A program made the translations under genes and the position numbers. The notes under the pieces are model-generated. The model was not told where the DNA came from. It saw only the letters and a program-made list of their open reading frames with translations, and ran no database searches. DNA of 64,000 nt from Cytobacillus praedii (GTDB lineage Bacteria > Bacillota > Bacilli > Bacillales > Cytobacillaceae): contig NZ_LMBX01000009.1 of the NCBI RefSeq assembly GCF_001439605.1, positions 1-64,000 of the forward strand. The letters are read 5' to 3'. How positions within the stretch are numbered: position 1 is the stretch's first letter; each line of letters opens with the position of its first letter. This document shows, piece after piece, positions 15,946 through 24,785 of this stretch.

Positions 15946-16488
15946 TTAGTTTCCCCAATCACGTGCAAGCATGCCGTAAACGGCTAAATCATGATAATGA
16001 TCATATAGAAATTCACCGTCTCTAATGATGCCTTCTTGAACAAATCCTAATCTTTCTGGTATCGCACGGCTCTTAGCGTTGCCAATTCCACAGCGTATCT
16101 CCACTCGGTTGAGGTTAAGATCTAAGAAAGCATAATTGAGAAGGGCTTGAACACTCCTAGTCATGATGCCTTTTCCTTCGTTGCCCTTAGCTAAATAATA
16201 GCCGATGCTTGTCTGCCTGCTATTCCAATCGATTTGGTGAAAACCAATGGATCCGACAAGAGTCCCTTTATAGCGAATGCCTGTATTAAATCCATTATTA
16301 TTCATAAACTGCTTAAGCCAAGTTGGAATAATCGAATGATACTGACTAGGCGATGACATACTATCAACCCATGGCAGCCACTCCCTTAAATGATGGCGAT
16401 TAGCGTCTACTAAAGAATAAAGTTCTTCTGAATGGTGTAATTGAAATAATTGCAATTCAATATCTTGGTCAACTTTTAACGTAAACAT
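15946..16488 (-). CDS. RimJ/RimL-type GNAT N-acetyltransferase
   Basis: The 180-residue protein is a GNAT acetyltransferase close to B. subtilis YdaF. Visible are HLREWLPWVDS (residues about 33-43), the VGSIGFHQIDW strand, the acetyl-CoA loop IGYYLAKGNEGKGIMTRSV (about 95-113, the Q/RxxGxG/A equivalent being GNEGKG), and NRVEIRCGIGNAKSRAIPERLGFVQEGIIRDGE. Family members acetylate ribosomal protein N termini or small amines; the substrate here is unknown. GGAGAG precedes the ATG. It is a single-gene unit. Confidence 0.9.
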   Translation of the reverse strand: MFTLKVDQDIELQLFQLHHSEELYSLVDANRHHLREWLPWVDSMSSPSQYHSIIPTWLKQFMNNNGFNTGIRYKGTLVGSIGFHQIDWNSRQTSIGYYLAKGNEGKGIMTRSVQALLNYAFLDLNLNRVEIRCGIGNAKSRAIPERLGFVQEGIIRDGEFLYDHYHDLAVYGMLARDWGN

Positions 16489-16579
16489 AAGCAGCTCTCC
16501 TCTTCCGGATGAATTATTTCTATATGATAAATGGAAATACAGAATAAGTACACAGAATTTTAAAAAAAGGAAAAAACAA

Positions 16580-16611
16580 GAGGCCGACTCAATATGGGAT
16601 GAGCCAGCCTC
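16580..16611 (-). terminator. Terminator of the orphan kinase gene
   Basis: GAGGC...GACTCA pairs with TGAG...GCCTC with small bulges; on the minus strand it is followed by TTGTTTTTTCC. Confidence 0.75.
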
Positions 16612-16614
16612 GTA

Positions 16615-17742
16615 TTATTTTGTGTCAGCGATTGGCAGGGTAATCGTGAATACTGTTAAATCTGCATGTGTTTCACAAACCAATCTTCCTTTATGTTTTT
16701 CAATAATTTCTCTGCAAACGAATAGTCCTAAACCGGTTCCGAGTTTTTTTGTTGTTACAAACGGTTCAAAAATTGACTGGACCAGATGCTCTGGAATCAT
16801 TGGACCGTTATTGGCTATTTCTAGCTTTATCGATTTATGATCTAAGGAGTAGCTTTTTATATCGATTAATGGATGTTTAGTATTTGGATTCAGCACATCA
16901 ATGGCATTAAAAACAATATTAATTAGCACTTGGCGAATTTCGTCGGCATAGCCAAATAGATTAATATTTTCTTCTAAATTTTTCTGGATCTTTACTTTTC
17001 CATCTAAAATACTTGGATATAAGAATATAAGCACTTCTTCCACCAATTCATTTAATGAGAAAGTTGTTTTTTCTTTGCCGATCAATTCTTTTTTCGAAAG
17101 TAAGAGGAACTGTGAAATACGAAAATTTAACTGCTCTAATTCAATTGAAATAATATCCAAATATTTCATGTCTGGGTATTCTGATTTAAGCAGCTGAATA
17201 AAGCCTTGTACAGAAGTGAGCGGATTCCTGAATTCGTGAATAAAGCTAGAAGTCATCTGTCCTAATAATGTGAGTCGATCCTTATGGCTCGTATCGATAA
17301 ATTTGGTTTTTTCCTCAATAATTTGATTTTTTGCATCGCTATAATAGGTGACCGAGAAGTAAAGAAATTGATCCAAACAATCATAAATTTGTTCTGAATA
17401 GACCTGAAGTTCTTGCCAGCTTATATCCATTTTTTTTAAATGTTTTTGAATGATTGATCGGCCTAAATTTACATTGTGAACAAACTCGCCAATATTCATT
17501 CCTGCTTTCACTCGCTGATCAGCAATAGAAATAGCAAACTTACGAATAACTCTTTCTAGATTCTCTTTTTCCCTCGTAAGACTTTGAATGACAAGATAAA
17601 AAATGACTTCTCCATTTTCCTCCATACGATCCTTATACGGATCTTCCGGGGAGACAAGAATATTCTCTCTCCATTCATTCAATAATTGAATTTTTTCCAT
17701 CTGTAAAAATTCAACAACAGTTTCACTTATTCTCGTTACCAT
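16615..17742 (-). CDS. Soluble orphan histidine kinase of sporulation type
   Basis: From ATG 17742, right behind GGAGG, the protein has 375 residues. No membrane segment is seen. The N-terminal about 150 residues form an all-helical sensor like the HisK_N/RsbR-N globin-like domain found in Bacillus Spo0F kinases. The phosphoacceptor is H169 in FIHEFRNPLTSVQGFIQLL, followed by NIVFNAIDVL, IANNGPMIP, FVTTKKLGTGLGLFVCREI of the ATPase domain. There is no adjacent response regulator. Feeding the Spo0 phosphorelay is a reasonable inference. A longer in-frame start at 17775 has no ribosome site. Confidence 0.88.
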   Translation of the reverse strand: MVTRISETVVEFLQMEKIQLLNEWRENILVSPEDPYKDRMEENGEVIFYLVIQSLTREKENLERVIRKFAISIADQRVKAGMNIGEFVHNVNLGRSIIQKHLKKMDISWQELQVYSEQIYDCLDQFLYFSVTYYSDAKNQIIEEKTKFIDTSHKDRLTLLGQMTSSFIHEFRNPLTSVQGFIQLLKSEYPDMKYLDIISIELEQLNFRISQFLLLSKKELIGKEKTTFSLNELVEEVLIFLYPSILDGKVKIQKNLEENINLFGYADEIRQVLINIVFNAIDVLNPNTKHPLIDIKSYSLDHKSIKLEIANNGPMIPEHLVQSIFEPFVTTKKLGTGLGLFVCREIIEKHKGRLVCETHADLTVFTITLPIADTK

Positions 17743-17930
17743 ATTAACCTCCAGACTAGTTAAATAACCTATCATTCATATAAACTTCGCTATATTTTGC
17801 AAATTTCCTTTGTCGAAAAAGTACGAATAAAAAAACAGTACTTCGAGACTACACTGACCCTGTCGAAATGAAAACAATAATGGATGTGATTTTTATCGCA
17901 GAATTAATGAAAAAAACTTGGTATAAATAA

Positions 17931-17945
17931 AGATAATCATTCTCA
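17931..17945 (+). promoter_or_regulatory. Fur box of the feo operon
   Basis: AGATAATCATTCTCA matches the 7-1-7 Fur consensus TGATAATNATTATCA at 13 of 15 positions. It lies over a TATAAA-type -10 region about 35 bp upstream of feoA, so iron-replete repression of the operon is expected. Confidence 0.8.
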
Positions 17946-17977
17946 ATTAAATTAATAGAAGAAATCAGGTGGACTTC

Positions 17978-18202
17978 GTGCTTGGGAAGTTAAACAAAGG
18001 TGAAAAGTGCAAGATTATCGATATTTCCCGGATTGATCTTTTAGTCCGGAGAAGATTGCTTGATTTAGGAATAACTGAAGGTACAGAAGTGTGTATTAAA
18101 TGCTATATGCCATTTGGCGGCCCTATTATGGTCGAGTCTTGCGGTCAATGTATTGGGATTCGAAGAGTAGAAGCCGTCCAAATTGAAGTGGAGAGACTAT
18201 AA
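17978..18202 (+). CDS. feoA: Ferrous iron transport protein FeoA
   Basis: This 74-residue SH3-like protein is the small partner of FeoB. The core LNKGEKCKIIDIS...LLVRRRLLDLGITEGTEVCIKCYMPFGGPIMVE is typical of FeoA. I choose GTG 17978 because AGGTGG lies 6 nt upstream; the GTG at 17969 overlaps that ribosome site. Its stop codon overlaps the feoB start by one base (TAATG). Confidence 0.92.
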   Translation: MLGKLNKGEKCKIIDISRIDLLVRRRLLDLGITEGTEVCIKCYMPFGGPIMVESCGQCIGIRRVEAVQIEVERL

Positions 18203-20205
18203 TGGATATCGCTCTAATTGGTAACCCTAATACTGGAAAAACATCACTTTTTAATAACCTTACAGGTTCGTATGAGTATGTAGGCAACTGGAGCGGAGTT
18301 ACAGTTGAAAAAAAGGTTGGTCAATTTAAAAATAAGAAAGATAAGTTAATAGATTTGCCAGGAATCTATTCGTTAACCCCTTTATCTAAGGATGAAGGGG
18401 TTGTGACACAATTTCTCTTATCTGAGAATGTGGACAAAATGATCAATATTCTGGATGCATCTCAATTAGAACGAAACCTTCATTTAACAATTCAGCTATT
18501 GGAATATGGGAAGCCTGTCGTCATTGGGCTCAATATGATGGATGTTGCGCTGAAACGCGGTTTTCAGATTGAACCGAATCAACTCTCTAATCAAATAGGT
18601 ATTCCGCTTAAACCTGTTATTGCAAGAACAGGGAAGGGATGCGATATGTTAGCTGAAGCTGTTACAAGTGAAAGGTTGCCTGAACCCAATGCCAGAATTG
18701 TTGATTATGGTAAAGATATAGAGGAAGCCATTTTAAGGTTTGAGAAATTATTTGATAATAAGCCTAATCAGTCGACAAGATGGCTTGCTTTGCAGATGTT
18801 TGAGGGAAATCAATATGTAATAAAATATCTTGAAAATTATATAGAATCAGAGCAGCTTAATCAATTTTTACTTGAAATCAAGGATGCAATAAAAAAGAGC
18901 GCTGGTACCTCTATCGATCAATTTATTTTTCGAAAAAGAAAAGAAACCATTAATCAAATAATGACAGATGCCTATATTAAGAGGGAACAAATAATAACAC
19001 CTTTATCTGAGAAAATTGATGCGATTGTAACGAATAAAATCCTCGGCTTGCCAATTTTCTTTCTGCTCATGTATTTGATGTTTATGCTAACCTTTGATTG
19101 GCTTGGATTTCCTTTATCCGATTTACTGGATGGCTTCATAACAGGACCCTTGTCTCAAACGATTGAAAATCTATTACAAGCTGCTGGCGCCTCTGCTTTT
19201 ATCCATTCATTAATTCTTGATGGAATTGTAGCCGGTGTTGGAGGAGTGCTCGTATTTGTTCCACAAATCTTTATCTTATTCTTTTTCATTTCGCTTCTTG
19301 AAGACTCAGGTTATATGGCAAGAGTTGCCCTCGTTATGGACCGATTGATGGAGGCGGTAGGATTAAACGGCAAGGCGTTTATTCCAATGATGATCGGATT
19401 TGGCTGTAATGTACCAGGAATTATGGCGGCGAGGACGATTGAGACACCAAAGGAAAGATTGTTAACTATTCTATTAACTCCATTAATGTCTTGTTCTGCC
19501 CGATTACCTGTGTACGCATTGTTTGTAGGTGCGTTTTTTGTGCAGCAAAAAGCTTTTATCGTCCTATCCTTATATATATTAGGGATTGCTGTTGCGCTTA
19601 TTTTGGCGAAGCTATTTTCCTCCACGATTTTAAAAGGCGAGACTTCCTTCTTTGTAATTGAATTGCCTCCATACCGTCTGCCGCAATTTCAGGCACTGTG
19701 GAGAAGCACGTGGGATAAGGGGAAGGGATTCGTAAAAAAAGCAGGAACATTTATTTTTGCCGGTTCTGTATTTATTTGGCTCTTATCTTACATCGGACCA
19801 GGTGGAATGGATGTTGCATTAGATGATAGCTACTTAGCAGCAATTGGCGGATTCATTGCACCGCTTTTTGAACCCATTGGATTTAATACATGGCAGGCTG
19901 GAGCTTCCCTAATAACAGGATTTTTGGCTAAAGAGGCAATTATTTCGACAATGAACATTATATATTTCGTTCCAGATGAAGCGAGTCTGCAAGGATTGCT
20001 GTCCGATTACTTCACTCCGCTGGCAGGCTACAGCTTTATGGTATTCATCCTCTTATATATTCCTTGTTTAGCAACAGTTGCAACGATCTATAAAGAAACA
20101 GGTTCGAAAAAATGGACTGCATTTTCTATGGTCTATGCACTCATTGCCGCTTATCTGTTAGCTTTGATCATCTATCAGGGCGGTAAGCTGCTAGGGTTTA
20201 TGTAA
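18202..20205 (+). CDS. feoB: Ferrous iron transporter FeoB
   Basis: The 667-residue protein has an N-terminal G-protein domain (G1 GNPNTGKTS at residues 7-15, G3 DLPGIYSL, G4 NMMD), a helical spacer, and a membrane domain from about residue 280 with two Gate motifs, including GCNVPGIMAARTIETPKERLLTI and the second with AKEAIISTMNIIY. FeoB imports Fe2+ across the plasma membrane. It is co-transcribed with feoA and a small cysteine-rich protein under a Fur box. Confidence 0.96.
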   Translation: MDIALIGNPNTGKTSLFNNLTGSYEYVGNWSGVTVEKKVGQFKNKKDKLIDLPGIYSLTPLSKDEGVVTQFLLSENVDKMINILDASQLERNLHLTIQLLEYGKPVVIGLNMMDVALKRGFQIEPNQLSNQIGIPLKPVIARTGKGCDMLAEAVTSERLPEPNARIVDYGKDIEEAILRFEKLFDNKPNQSTRWLALQMFEGNQYVIKYLENYIESEQLNQFLLEIKDAIKKSAGTSIDQFIFRKRKETINQIMTDAYIKREQIITPLSEKIDAIVTNKILGLPIFFLLMYLMFMLTFDWLGFPLSDLLDGFITGPLSQTIENLLQAAGASAFIHSLILDGIVAGVGGVLVFVPQIFILFFFISLLEDSGYMARVALVMDRLMEAVGLNGKAFIPMMIGFGCNVPGIMAARTIETPKERLLTILLTPLMSCSARLPVYALFVGAFFVQQKAFIVLSLYILGIAVALILAKLFSSTILKGETSFFVIELPPYRLPQFQALWRSTWDKGKGFVKKAGTFIFAGSVFIWLLSYIGPGGMDVALDDSYLAAIGGFIAPLFEPIGFNTWQAGASLITGFLAKEAIISTMNIIYFVPDEASLQGLLSDYFTPLAGYSFMVFILLYIPCLATVATIYKETGSKKWTAFSMVYALIAAYLLALIIYQGGKLLGFM

Positions 20206-20236
20206 TCCACGTTATCCTTGAGTTGGAGGGAATGAG

Positions 20237-20401
20237 ATGATTGTAAACTTGATAATTGGCGGACTTATTTTTGGGTATGCAAGCTGGTCCTTCATAAAAT
20301 TTATAAAAAAATCAAAGCAAGGGAAATGTGCAGGATGTTCGTCGAGAAATTCCTGTACTAGCACCTGTCATTCAATCTCTGATGTACCAATAAAAAAGTA
20401 A
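20237..20401 (+). CDS. FeoB-associated cysteine-rich membrane protein
   Basis: A 54-residue peptide with one N-terminal membrane helix (MIVNLIIGGLIFGYASWSF), a basic stretch and a cysteine cluster GKCAGCSSRNSCTSTCHS. This is the pattern of the FeoB-associated Cys-rich family that often closes Firmicutes feo operons. GGAGGG lies upstream of the ATG. It probably assists FeoB at the membrane, possibly in Fe2+ handling; its biochemical role is not established. Confidence 0.88.
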   Translation: MIVNLIIGGLIFGYASWSFIKFIKKSKQGKCAGCSSRNSCTSTCHSISDVPIKK

Positions 20402-20413
20402 ATTTTAGCATGG

Positions 20414-20443
20414 AAACTGTTGTCTCTTTGACAGCAGTTTTTT
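20414..20443 (+). terminator. feo operon terminator
   Basis: AAACTGTTGTC pairs with GACAGCAGTTT (one G-U pair) and is followed by TTT. Confidence 0.85.
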
Positions 20444-20590
20444 ACATGTCTATTTAAAAAGAATGTTGTTGAATTAGTTAAGAGAAAAGCACTGATTGCA
20501 ATGCAATAACCGCTTTTTAATTTGCTATCTATGCAGATGCTCTTTTATAATTACATTAAAGTGTAATAATACACAAAAAGAATAAAGGGA

Positions 20591-21067
20591 ATGAAGAGAG
20601 CCTTGACACGTGATGAAATTATTTCTAAAGTATCGGAGAAAATACGCCTAATCCGGACGGAAGCTGGATATACACAAGATAAAATGGCAGAAATCATTGG
20701 AATTTCGAAAAAAACACTTGTTCAAATTGAAAAGGGGCGAGTGGATGCTGGATGGTCTACGGTTGTTGTTGTATGTGCCCTGTTCAGGGAAACGGAAACG
20801 GTAAGATTTTTGTTTGGAGACGAACCGTTAGAAGTGCTGGAAACCATTGCCCGCGAAGGGATAGACTATCGCAGGGAAAAAACAATGGGCGGGAAAATTT
20901 GGTGGAAGGAAATTGACCGGAAGAATGGACTGTTATTACAGCAAAATATCATCAGTCAGCACTTTCGAATTATTGATGAGGATCATTTTCGAATTTATAG
21001 CAGTTTCGATGAAGCTTCTTCAAAGGAACGATTTACTGAATTAGTGTTTGAATCAGAGAAAAAATGA
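20591..21067 (+). CDS. XRE-type helix-turn-helix regulator
   Basis: The 158-residue product has an N-terminal HTH (residues about 14-70: IRLIRTEAGYTQDKMAEIIGISKKTLVQIEKGR) and a C-terminal part of about 75 residues (WWKEIDRKNGLLLQQNIISQHFRIIDEDHFRIYSS) that I do not recognise. The start is uncertain: ATG 20591 is very close to AAAGGG, and TTG 20603 is an alternative. It precedes the sigma-Y-type operon, but that operon has its own promoter, so the link may be only positional. Confidence 0.8.
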   Translation: MKRALTRDEIISKVSEKIRLIRTEAGYTQDKMAEIIGISKKTLVQIEKGRVDAGWSTVVVVCALFRETETVRFLFGDEPLEVLETIAREGIDYRREKTMGGKIWWKEIDRKNGLLLQQNIISQHFRIIDEDHFRIYSSFDEASSKERFTELVFESEKK

Positions 21068-21092
21068 GTGTAAAAATTTTTCATAAAAAAAA

Positions 21093-21117
21093 TGAACGAA
21101 TCATGCACATGATCGTC
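21093..21117 (+). promoter_or_regulatory. Sigma-Y-type autoregulatory promoter
   Basis: TGAACG (21093-21098) and CGTC (21114-21117) separated by 15 nt match the ECF sigma-Y promoter elements known from the B. subtilis sigY operon. It lies about 60 nt upstream of the sigma factor start, indicating autoregulation. Confidence 0.78.
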
Positions 21118-21174
21118 TTATCAATGTAATAATAATTGCGGAAATGGGATGATGGAAAGAGAGGAATAGATGCC

Positions 21175-21699
21175 ATGGAAGAGGGAGAGCTCATAAAAAG
21201 CGCAAAAAGTGGTGATAAACGCGCTTTTGCCATGCTTTTTCATCAAAATTATTCCTTCTTGGTCAAGTATTTAATGAAAGTAACAATGAATCCTGATACT
21301 GCAGAGGAACTAGCCCAGGAGACAATGGCGAGATGTATTGAGAAAATCCATTTATATCAGGGAAAATCGAAATTTTCCTCCTGGCTCATTACAATCGCGA
21401 CGAATTTATATATCGACCAGCAGCGGAAAAAGAAAAGAGAAAAAAATTGGCAGCAGCAAGAGGATCTATACAGGAAGCTGAAGTGGCAGCTTGAAAGCAG
21501 AAACGAAGAATGGACAGATGCATTATCGGCGTTAGGCAAAATAGCTGATAATGTTCGCATACCAATTATTTTAAAACATTACTATGGATATTCTTATGAT
21601 GAAATTGGCGAGATGATGAAACTTTCTTCAGGAACAATTAAATCGAGGGTTCATAATGGGATCCTTGCTGTTAGAAAGGAGCTGAGGCTTAATGAATGA
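21175..21699 (+). CDS. sigY: ECF RNA polymerase sigma factor, SigY-like
   Basis: The 174-residue protein has region 2 (residues about 15-80: AFAMLFHQNYSFLVKYLMKVTMN, AEELAQETMARCIEKIHLYQGKSKFSSWLITIATNLYIDQQRKK) and region 4 (about 115-170: RIPIILKHYYGYSYDEIGEMMKLSSGTIKSRVHNGI). ATG 21175 is preceded by AGAGAGGA; a TTG at 21136 is in frame but lies almost at the predicted transcript start. The TGAACG/CGTC promoter and the following small membrane proteins reproduce the B. subtilis sigY-yxlCDE arrangement. Confidence 0.88.
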   Translation: MEEGELIKSAKSGDKRAFAMLFHQNYSFLVKYLMKVTMNPDTAEELAQETMARCIEKIHLYQGKSKFSSWLITIATNLYIDQQRKKKREKNWQQQEDLYRKLKWQLESRNEEWTDALSALGKIADNVRIPIILKHYYGYSYDEIGEMMKLSSGTIKSRVHNGILAVRKELRLNE

Positions 21700-22042
21700 A
21701 CGGAAAAATGGAATGGATAACAACTATGCAGATGATGCAAGCTTCCTGGAGACGATTAAAGAAATTGAAAACAGCTTGGAATCAGTTGAGCAACATGCAC
21801 CAGTCTATACACCCAATTTAGAGTGGTTTGAAAATATCGTGATCGAAAAGAAACAGCAATTAAGGAAAAAACTAATTTTCGATGTATCCATTTTTTCTAT
21901 TGTTGCCCTTCTAGTTTTAAGTGCAGTTCTATTTATGTTATATAACATTCCGGTGGTTTTCTTCGCTTTACAAGGATTGTTTTCTATTTCTATCATCGGT
22001 TACTATTCACTCCGATTTATTAAGCAGGTGAAAGAAACATGA
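21692..22042 (+). CDS. YxlC-like anti-sigma component
   Basis: The 116-residue protein has a soluble N-terminal half (FLETIKEIENSLESVEQHAPVYTPNLEWFENIV, a pattern seen in anti-sigma helices) and two membrane helices (LIFDVSIFSIVALLVLSAVLF and VVFFALQGLFSISIIGYYSL). It overlaps the sigma gene by 8 nt. By position and layout it corresponds to B. subtilis YxlC, a negative regulator of sigma-Y. Sequestration of the sigma factor at the membrane is the expected role. Confidence 0.75.
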   Translation: MNERKNGMDNNYADDASFLETIKEIENSLESVEQHAPVYTPNLEWFENIVIEKKQQLRKKLIFDVSIFSIVALLVLSAVLFMLYNIPVVFFALQGLFSISIIGYYSLRFIKQVKET

Positions 22043-22254
22043 ATGAAGAAATTCCGGTTCCATTCCTCATCATTGTCGCTATGATTCTAATTTGTCAAAG
22101 CATCTTTCTGTTCATACATGCAAGGAAATATAGCCATAATTATTGGTTTTGGGGCATCGTCGGTCTTATTCAAGCACCGATGCCGACTCTTGTTTATCTT
22201 ATCTTCGTACGTAAAGTATTTCATAAAAAGAATTCTAAAGGAATGAAGGAATAG
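22039..22254 (+). CDS. Small PLDc_N-like membrane protein of the sigY operon
   Basis: A 71-residue protein with two membrane helices (VPFLIIVAMILICQSIFLFI and the FWGIVGLIQAPMPTLVYLIFV segment). The second half matches the phospholipase-D-nuclease N-terminal-type membrane module of YxlE (WFWGIVGL...P.PTLVYLI). It overlaps the preceding gene by 4 nt (ATGA). It probably belongs to the anti-sigma-Y membrane complex. Confidence 0.72.
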   Translation: MNEEIPVPFLIIVAMILICQSIFLFIHARKYSHNYWFWGIVGLIQAPMPTLVYLIFVRKVFHKKNSKGMKE

Positions 22255-22457
22255 TGGGAATTATCAAGCGGATATTTCTACTTATCGCTGGTTTGGGACA
22301 AATCCTAGCAATCATCTTGCTTTTCATCAATTTGAAGGCAGCGGTTATTTTCTATCTTATTAATATTTTATTGATAGTTGGGGTTGTCATCGTATTATTA
22401 ATTGAACGAATAAAAGAAAAAGAGGAGGACGATCGAAATGATTATCGTAACTACTGA
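22254..22457 (+). CDS. Small two-helix membrane protein of the sigY operon
   Basis: A 67-residue protein starting at GTG 22254 behind GAAGGA, one base overlapping the previous stop. Two helices (IIKRIFLLIAGLGQILAIILLFI and AVIFYLINILLIVGVVIVLLI) and a charged tail (KEKEEDDRNDYRNY). Likely the counterpart of one of the small negative regulators YxlD/YxlE. The assignment rests on operon position and topology only. Confidence 0.68.
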   Translation: MGIIKRIFLLIAGLGQILAIILLFINLKAAVIFYLINILLIVGVVIVLLIERIKEKEEDDRNDYRNY

Positions 22458-22752
22458 ATATGTACCTGGAAAAGAAATTAAAGAATTAAAAGGCTTTGTT
22501 AGAGGAAGTACCGTCCAAACAAAGCATATCGGTAAAGACATCCTAGCTGGGTTAAAAACGATTGTCGGCGGGGAAATTGGAGAATATACAGAAATGATGG
22601 ATGAGGCAAGACAGAAGGCCATCGGCCGAATGGCTGAGGATGCTAAAGCCAAAGGAGCAAATGCCATAGTTAGCATGCGCTTGCAAACATCTGCAGTCAT
22701 GCAAAATGCGGCTGAAATTATTGCCTATGGAACGGCTGTCGTTGTAGAATAA
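22438..22752 (+). CDS. YbjQ/UPF0145 family protein
   Basis: The 104-residue protein is a full-length YbjQ-type (DUF74) domain: IIVTTEYVPGKEIKELKGFVRGSTVQ, then EIGEYTEMMDEARQKAIGRMAEDAKAKGANAIVSMRLQTS. Members form ring-shaped oligomers and have been called heavy-metal-binding, but the function is not proven. GGAGG lies at ideal distance from ATG 22438 and the gene overlaps the previous one by 20 nt, so it belongs to the sigY operon. Confidence 0.88.
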   Translation: MIIVTTEYVPGKEIKELKGFVRGSTVQTKHIGKDILAGLKTIVGGEIGEYTEMMDEARQKAIGRMAEDAKAKGANAIVSMRLQTSAVMQNAAEIIAYGTAVVVE

Positions 22753-22888
22753 ATCGGATGTAAAAAGAGAATATATGTTTATTAAAAGTTCATAAAGTTT
22801 TCACCATCCTGTCACAGAATGCACTGAGTCCTCCTGAACTTGTGTGGTACTTTTAAAGTATAAATTTCATTTCTTAGGAGGCTTTAAA

Positions 22889-22972
22889 ATGGAATTATTA
22901 ACAGTTACGTTTGCTATTGCTAGCGTCATGGTCCTAGCTTACTTTGTTGGTTATACAATCATTCATCGCTAA
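22889..22972 (+). CDS. 27-residue single-helix membrane peptide
   Basis: AGGAGG is followed at 7-nt spacing by ATG 22889 and a short frame encoding MELLTVTFAIASVMVLAYF-VGYTIIHR, almost entirely one membrane helix with a short basic end. A strong terminator starts at its stop codon. The compact RBS-peptide-terminator unit makes it likely real. I do not recognise the family; size resembles small subunits or regulators of membrane complexes such as CydS, but the sequence does not match. Confidence 0.7.
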   Translation: MELLTVTFAIASVMVLAYFVGYTIIHR

Positions 22973-23004
22973 AACTGCTTGCTATATGCAAAGCAGTTTT
23001 TTTT
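22971..23004 (+). terminator. Terminator of the 27-residue peptide gene
   Basis: AAAACTGCTT and AAAGCAGTTTT pair around a 9-nt loop followed by a T run. Confidence 0.85.
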
Positions 23005-23134
23005 ATGAGGAAAAATTGGCAGAAATTTTTTGGGGAACAATAATTGTCTGTAAAAGAGGGAATAGATTATATAGATGCCATCTTTAAGCTGTCTAGCTTG
23101 TAACATGCAAGTAATTCTATAAAGGAGGATTGCA

Positions 23135-24508
23135 ATGACTAAATTTAGGATTGAAAGAGATACACTTGGGGAAGTAAAAGTCCCTGCTGAAAAATATTGG
23201 GGAGCACAAACAGAAAGAAGCAAACAAAATTTCAAAATTGGTACTGAAAAAATGCCGATGGAAGTTATCTATGCGTTAGCGAAAATAAAAAAAGCTGCAG
23301 CCATCGTTAACCATAAACTTGGAAAATTACCCGAAGAAAAGAAGGTTGCCATTATAGAAGCGGCTGAAGAAATCATTCAAGGGAAATTCGATGAACATTT
23401 TCCGCTTGCCGTATGGCAAACTGGGAGCGGTACACAAACAAATATGAATGTAAATGAAGTGATTGCTAGAAGGGCAAATGAAAGATTGCAAGGGGAGAAT
23501 GCTAAAGTTCATCCGAATGATGATGTGAATATGTCCCAAAGCTCCAATGACACCTTTCCAACAGCCATGCATATTGCCGCTTATTTGGAGATTGCTGGCA
23601 ATCTCATTCCTTCTCTCCAAGAGCTGAAAAAAACGATTCAAATAAAGGAAGAAGCATTCAATCATATCATTAAAATAGGGCGGACACATTTGCAGGATGC
23701 AACCCCATTAACATTAGGGCAGGAGATTAGCGGCTGGCGAGCCATGCTTAATAAAAATGAACGAATGCTATCAGAAGCGATGGTCTATTTGCTTGATTTG
23801 GCGATAGGCGGAACAGCGGTTGGAACAGGAATCAATGCGGATCAAACATTTGGGGATGAGGCAGCAAAGGAAATTGCCGCTCAAACTGGCTACCCTTTTC
23901 GTTCCTCAGCCAATAAATTCCAAGCTTTGACAAGCCATGATGAAATTGTTCATGTTCATGGGGCAATAAAAGCTTTAGCGGCTGATCTAATGAAAATTGC
24001 GAATGATGTCAGGTGGCTGGCAAGTGGACCTAGAAGCGGAATTGGGGAGCTTTCGATTCCGGCAAATGAGCCTGGCAGTTCCATTATGCCTGGGAAGGTA
24101 AACCCCACACAAAGTGAAGCATTAACAATGGCAGTCTGTCAGGTATTTGGAAATGATGCGACAATTGGCTTTGCCGCAAGTCAAGGGAATTTTGAATTAA
24201 ATGTGTTTAAGCCAGTAATTATTTATAATTTCTTGCAAAGTGTTCAGCTAGTAACGGATGGAATGAATTCCTTTAATGAACATTGTATGAAAGGCTTGAA
24301 TGCAAATGAAGAGGTAATCAATGAACATGTTGAGAACTCTCTCATGCTCGTTACAGCTTTAAATCCGCATATTGGCTATGAAAAGGCTGCGGAAATAGCC
24401 AAGCTTGCGTTCAAGGAACATACGACTTTAAAAGAAGCAGCATTGAAAACAGGTTATATATCTAGTGATCAATATGATGAATGGGTGAATCCTAAAAAGA
24501 TGATTTAA
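23135..24508 (+). CDS. fumC: Class II fumarate hydratase
   Basis: The 457-residue product is a full-length fumarase of the fumarase/aspartase superfamily (B. subtilis CitG). It shows the N-terminal [12 protein letters not shown], the substrate loop [16 protein letters not shown], and the signature [16 protein letters not shown] containing the catalytic serine region. It interconverts fumarate and malate in the TCA cycle. AAAGGAGG precedes the ATG. Monocistronic, with a strong hairpin downstream. Confidence 0.96.
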   Translation: MTKFRIERDTLGEVKVPAEKYWGAQTERSKQNFKIGTEKMPMEVIYALAKIKKAAAIVNHKLGKLPEEKKVAIIEAAEEIIQGKFDEHFPLAVWQTGSGTQTNMNVNEVIARRANERLQGENAKVHPNDDVNMSQSSNDTFPTAMHIAAYLEIAGNLIPSLQELKKTIQIKEEAFNHIIKIGRTHLQDATPLTLGQEISGWRAMLNKNERMLSEAMVYLLDLAIGGTAVGTGINADQTFGDEAAKEIAAQTGYPFRSSANKFQALTSHDEIVHVHGAIKALAADLMKIANDVRWLASGPRSGIGELSIPANEPGSSIMPGKVNPTQSEALTMAVCQVFGNDATIGFAASQGNFELNVFKPVIIYNFLQSVQLVTDGMNSFNEHCMKGLNANEEVINEHVENSLMLVTALNPHIGYEKAAEIAKLAFKEHTTLKEAALKTGYISSDQYDEWVNPKKMI

Positions 24509-24516
24509 ATAATAAA

Positions 24517-24540
24517 TGGCCCCCTTATATAAGGGGGCCA
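24517..24540. terminator. Hairpin terminator between fumC and the SASP gene
   Basis: TGGCCCCCTT and AAGGGGGCCA form a perfect 10-bp stem with a 4-nt loop. The T-rich side is on the minus strand, but it likely serves both convergent genes. Confidence 0.75.
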
Positions 24541-24569
24541 AGCCATATGCTATTTAATTGTACGTAAAA

Positions 24570-24785
24570 TTATGATTGAAATCTGCCTGCCATTTGTTGT
24601 TGAGCGGATTGAACAAGTCGCTTCGTAATCTCTCCACCAACAGAACCATTTGAACGGGATGTCGTATCCGCACCTAGGTTTACACCAAACTCATTGGCGA
24701 TTTCGTACTTCATTTGATCGAGTGCTTGCGCTACTCCAGGTACTAATAATTGGTTTGAGGAATTGCTGTTTGATTGGTTTGCCAT
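24570..24785 (-). CDS. Alpha/beta-type small acid-soluble spore protein
   Basis: The 71-residue protein carries the family landmarks: [18 protein letters not shown], the GPR protease cleavage site in NEFGVNLG, and [17 protein letters not shown]. These proteins coat and protect DNA in the spore core and are degraded at germination. A sigma-G-type promoter lies about 145 nt upstream. A second SASP gene is at 33004-33204. Confidence 0.96.
   Translation of the reverse strand: MANQSNSNSSNQLLVPGVAQALDQMKYEIANEFGVNLGADTTSRSNGSVGGEITKRLVQSAQQQMAGRFQS

Noticed and set aside
17969-17971. GTG 17969 as feoA start
   Set aside because: It overlaps the AGGTGG ribosome site that fits GTG 17978.
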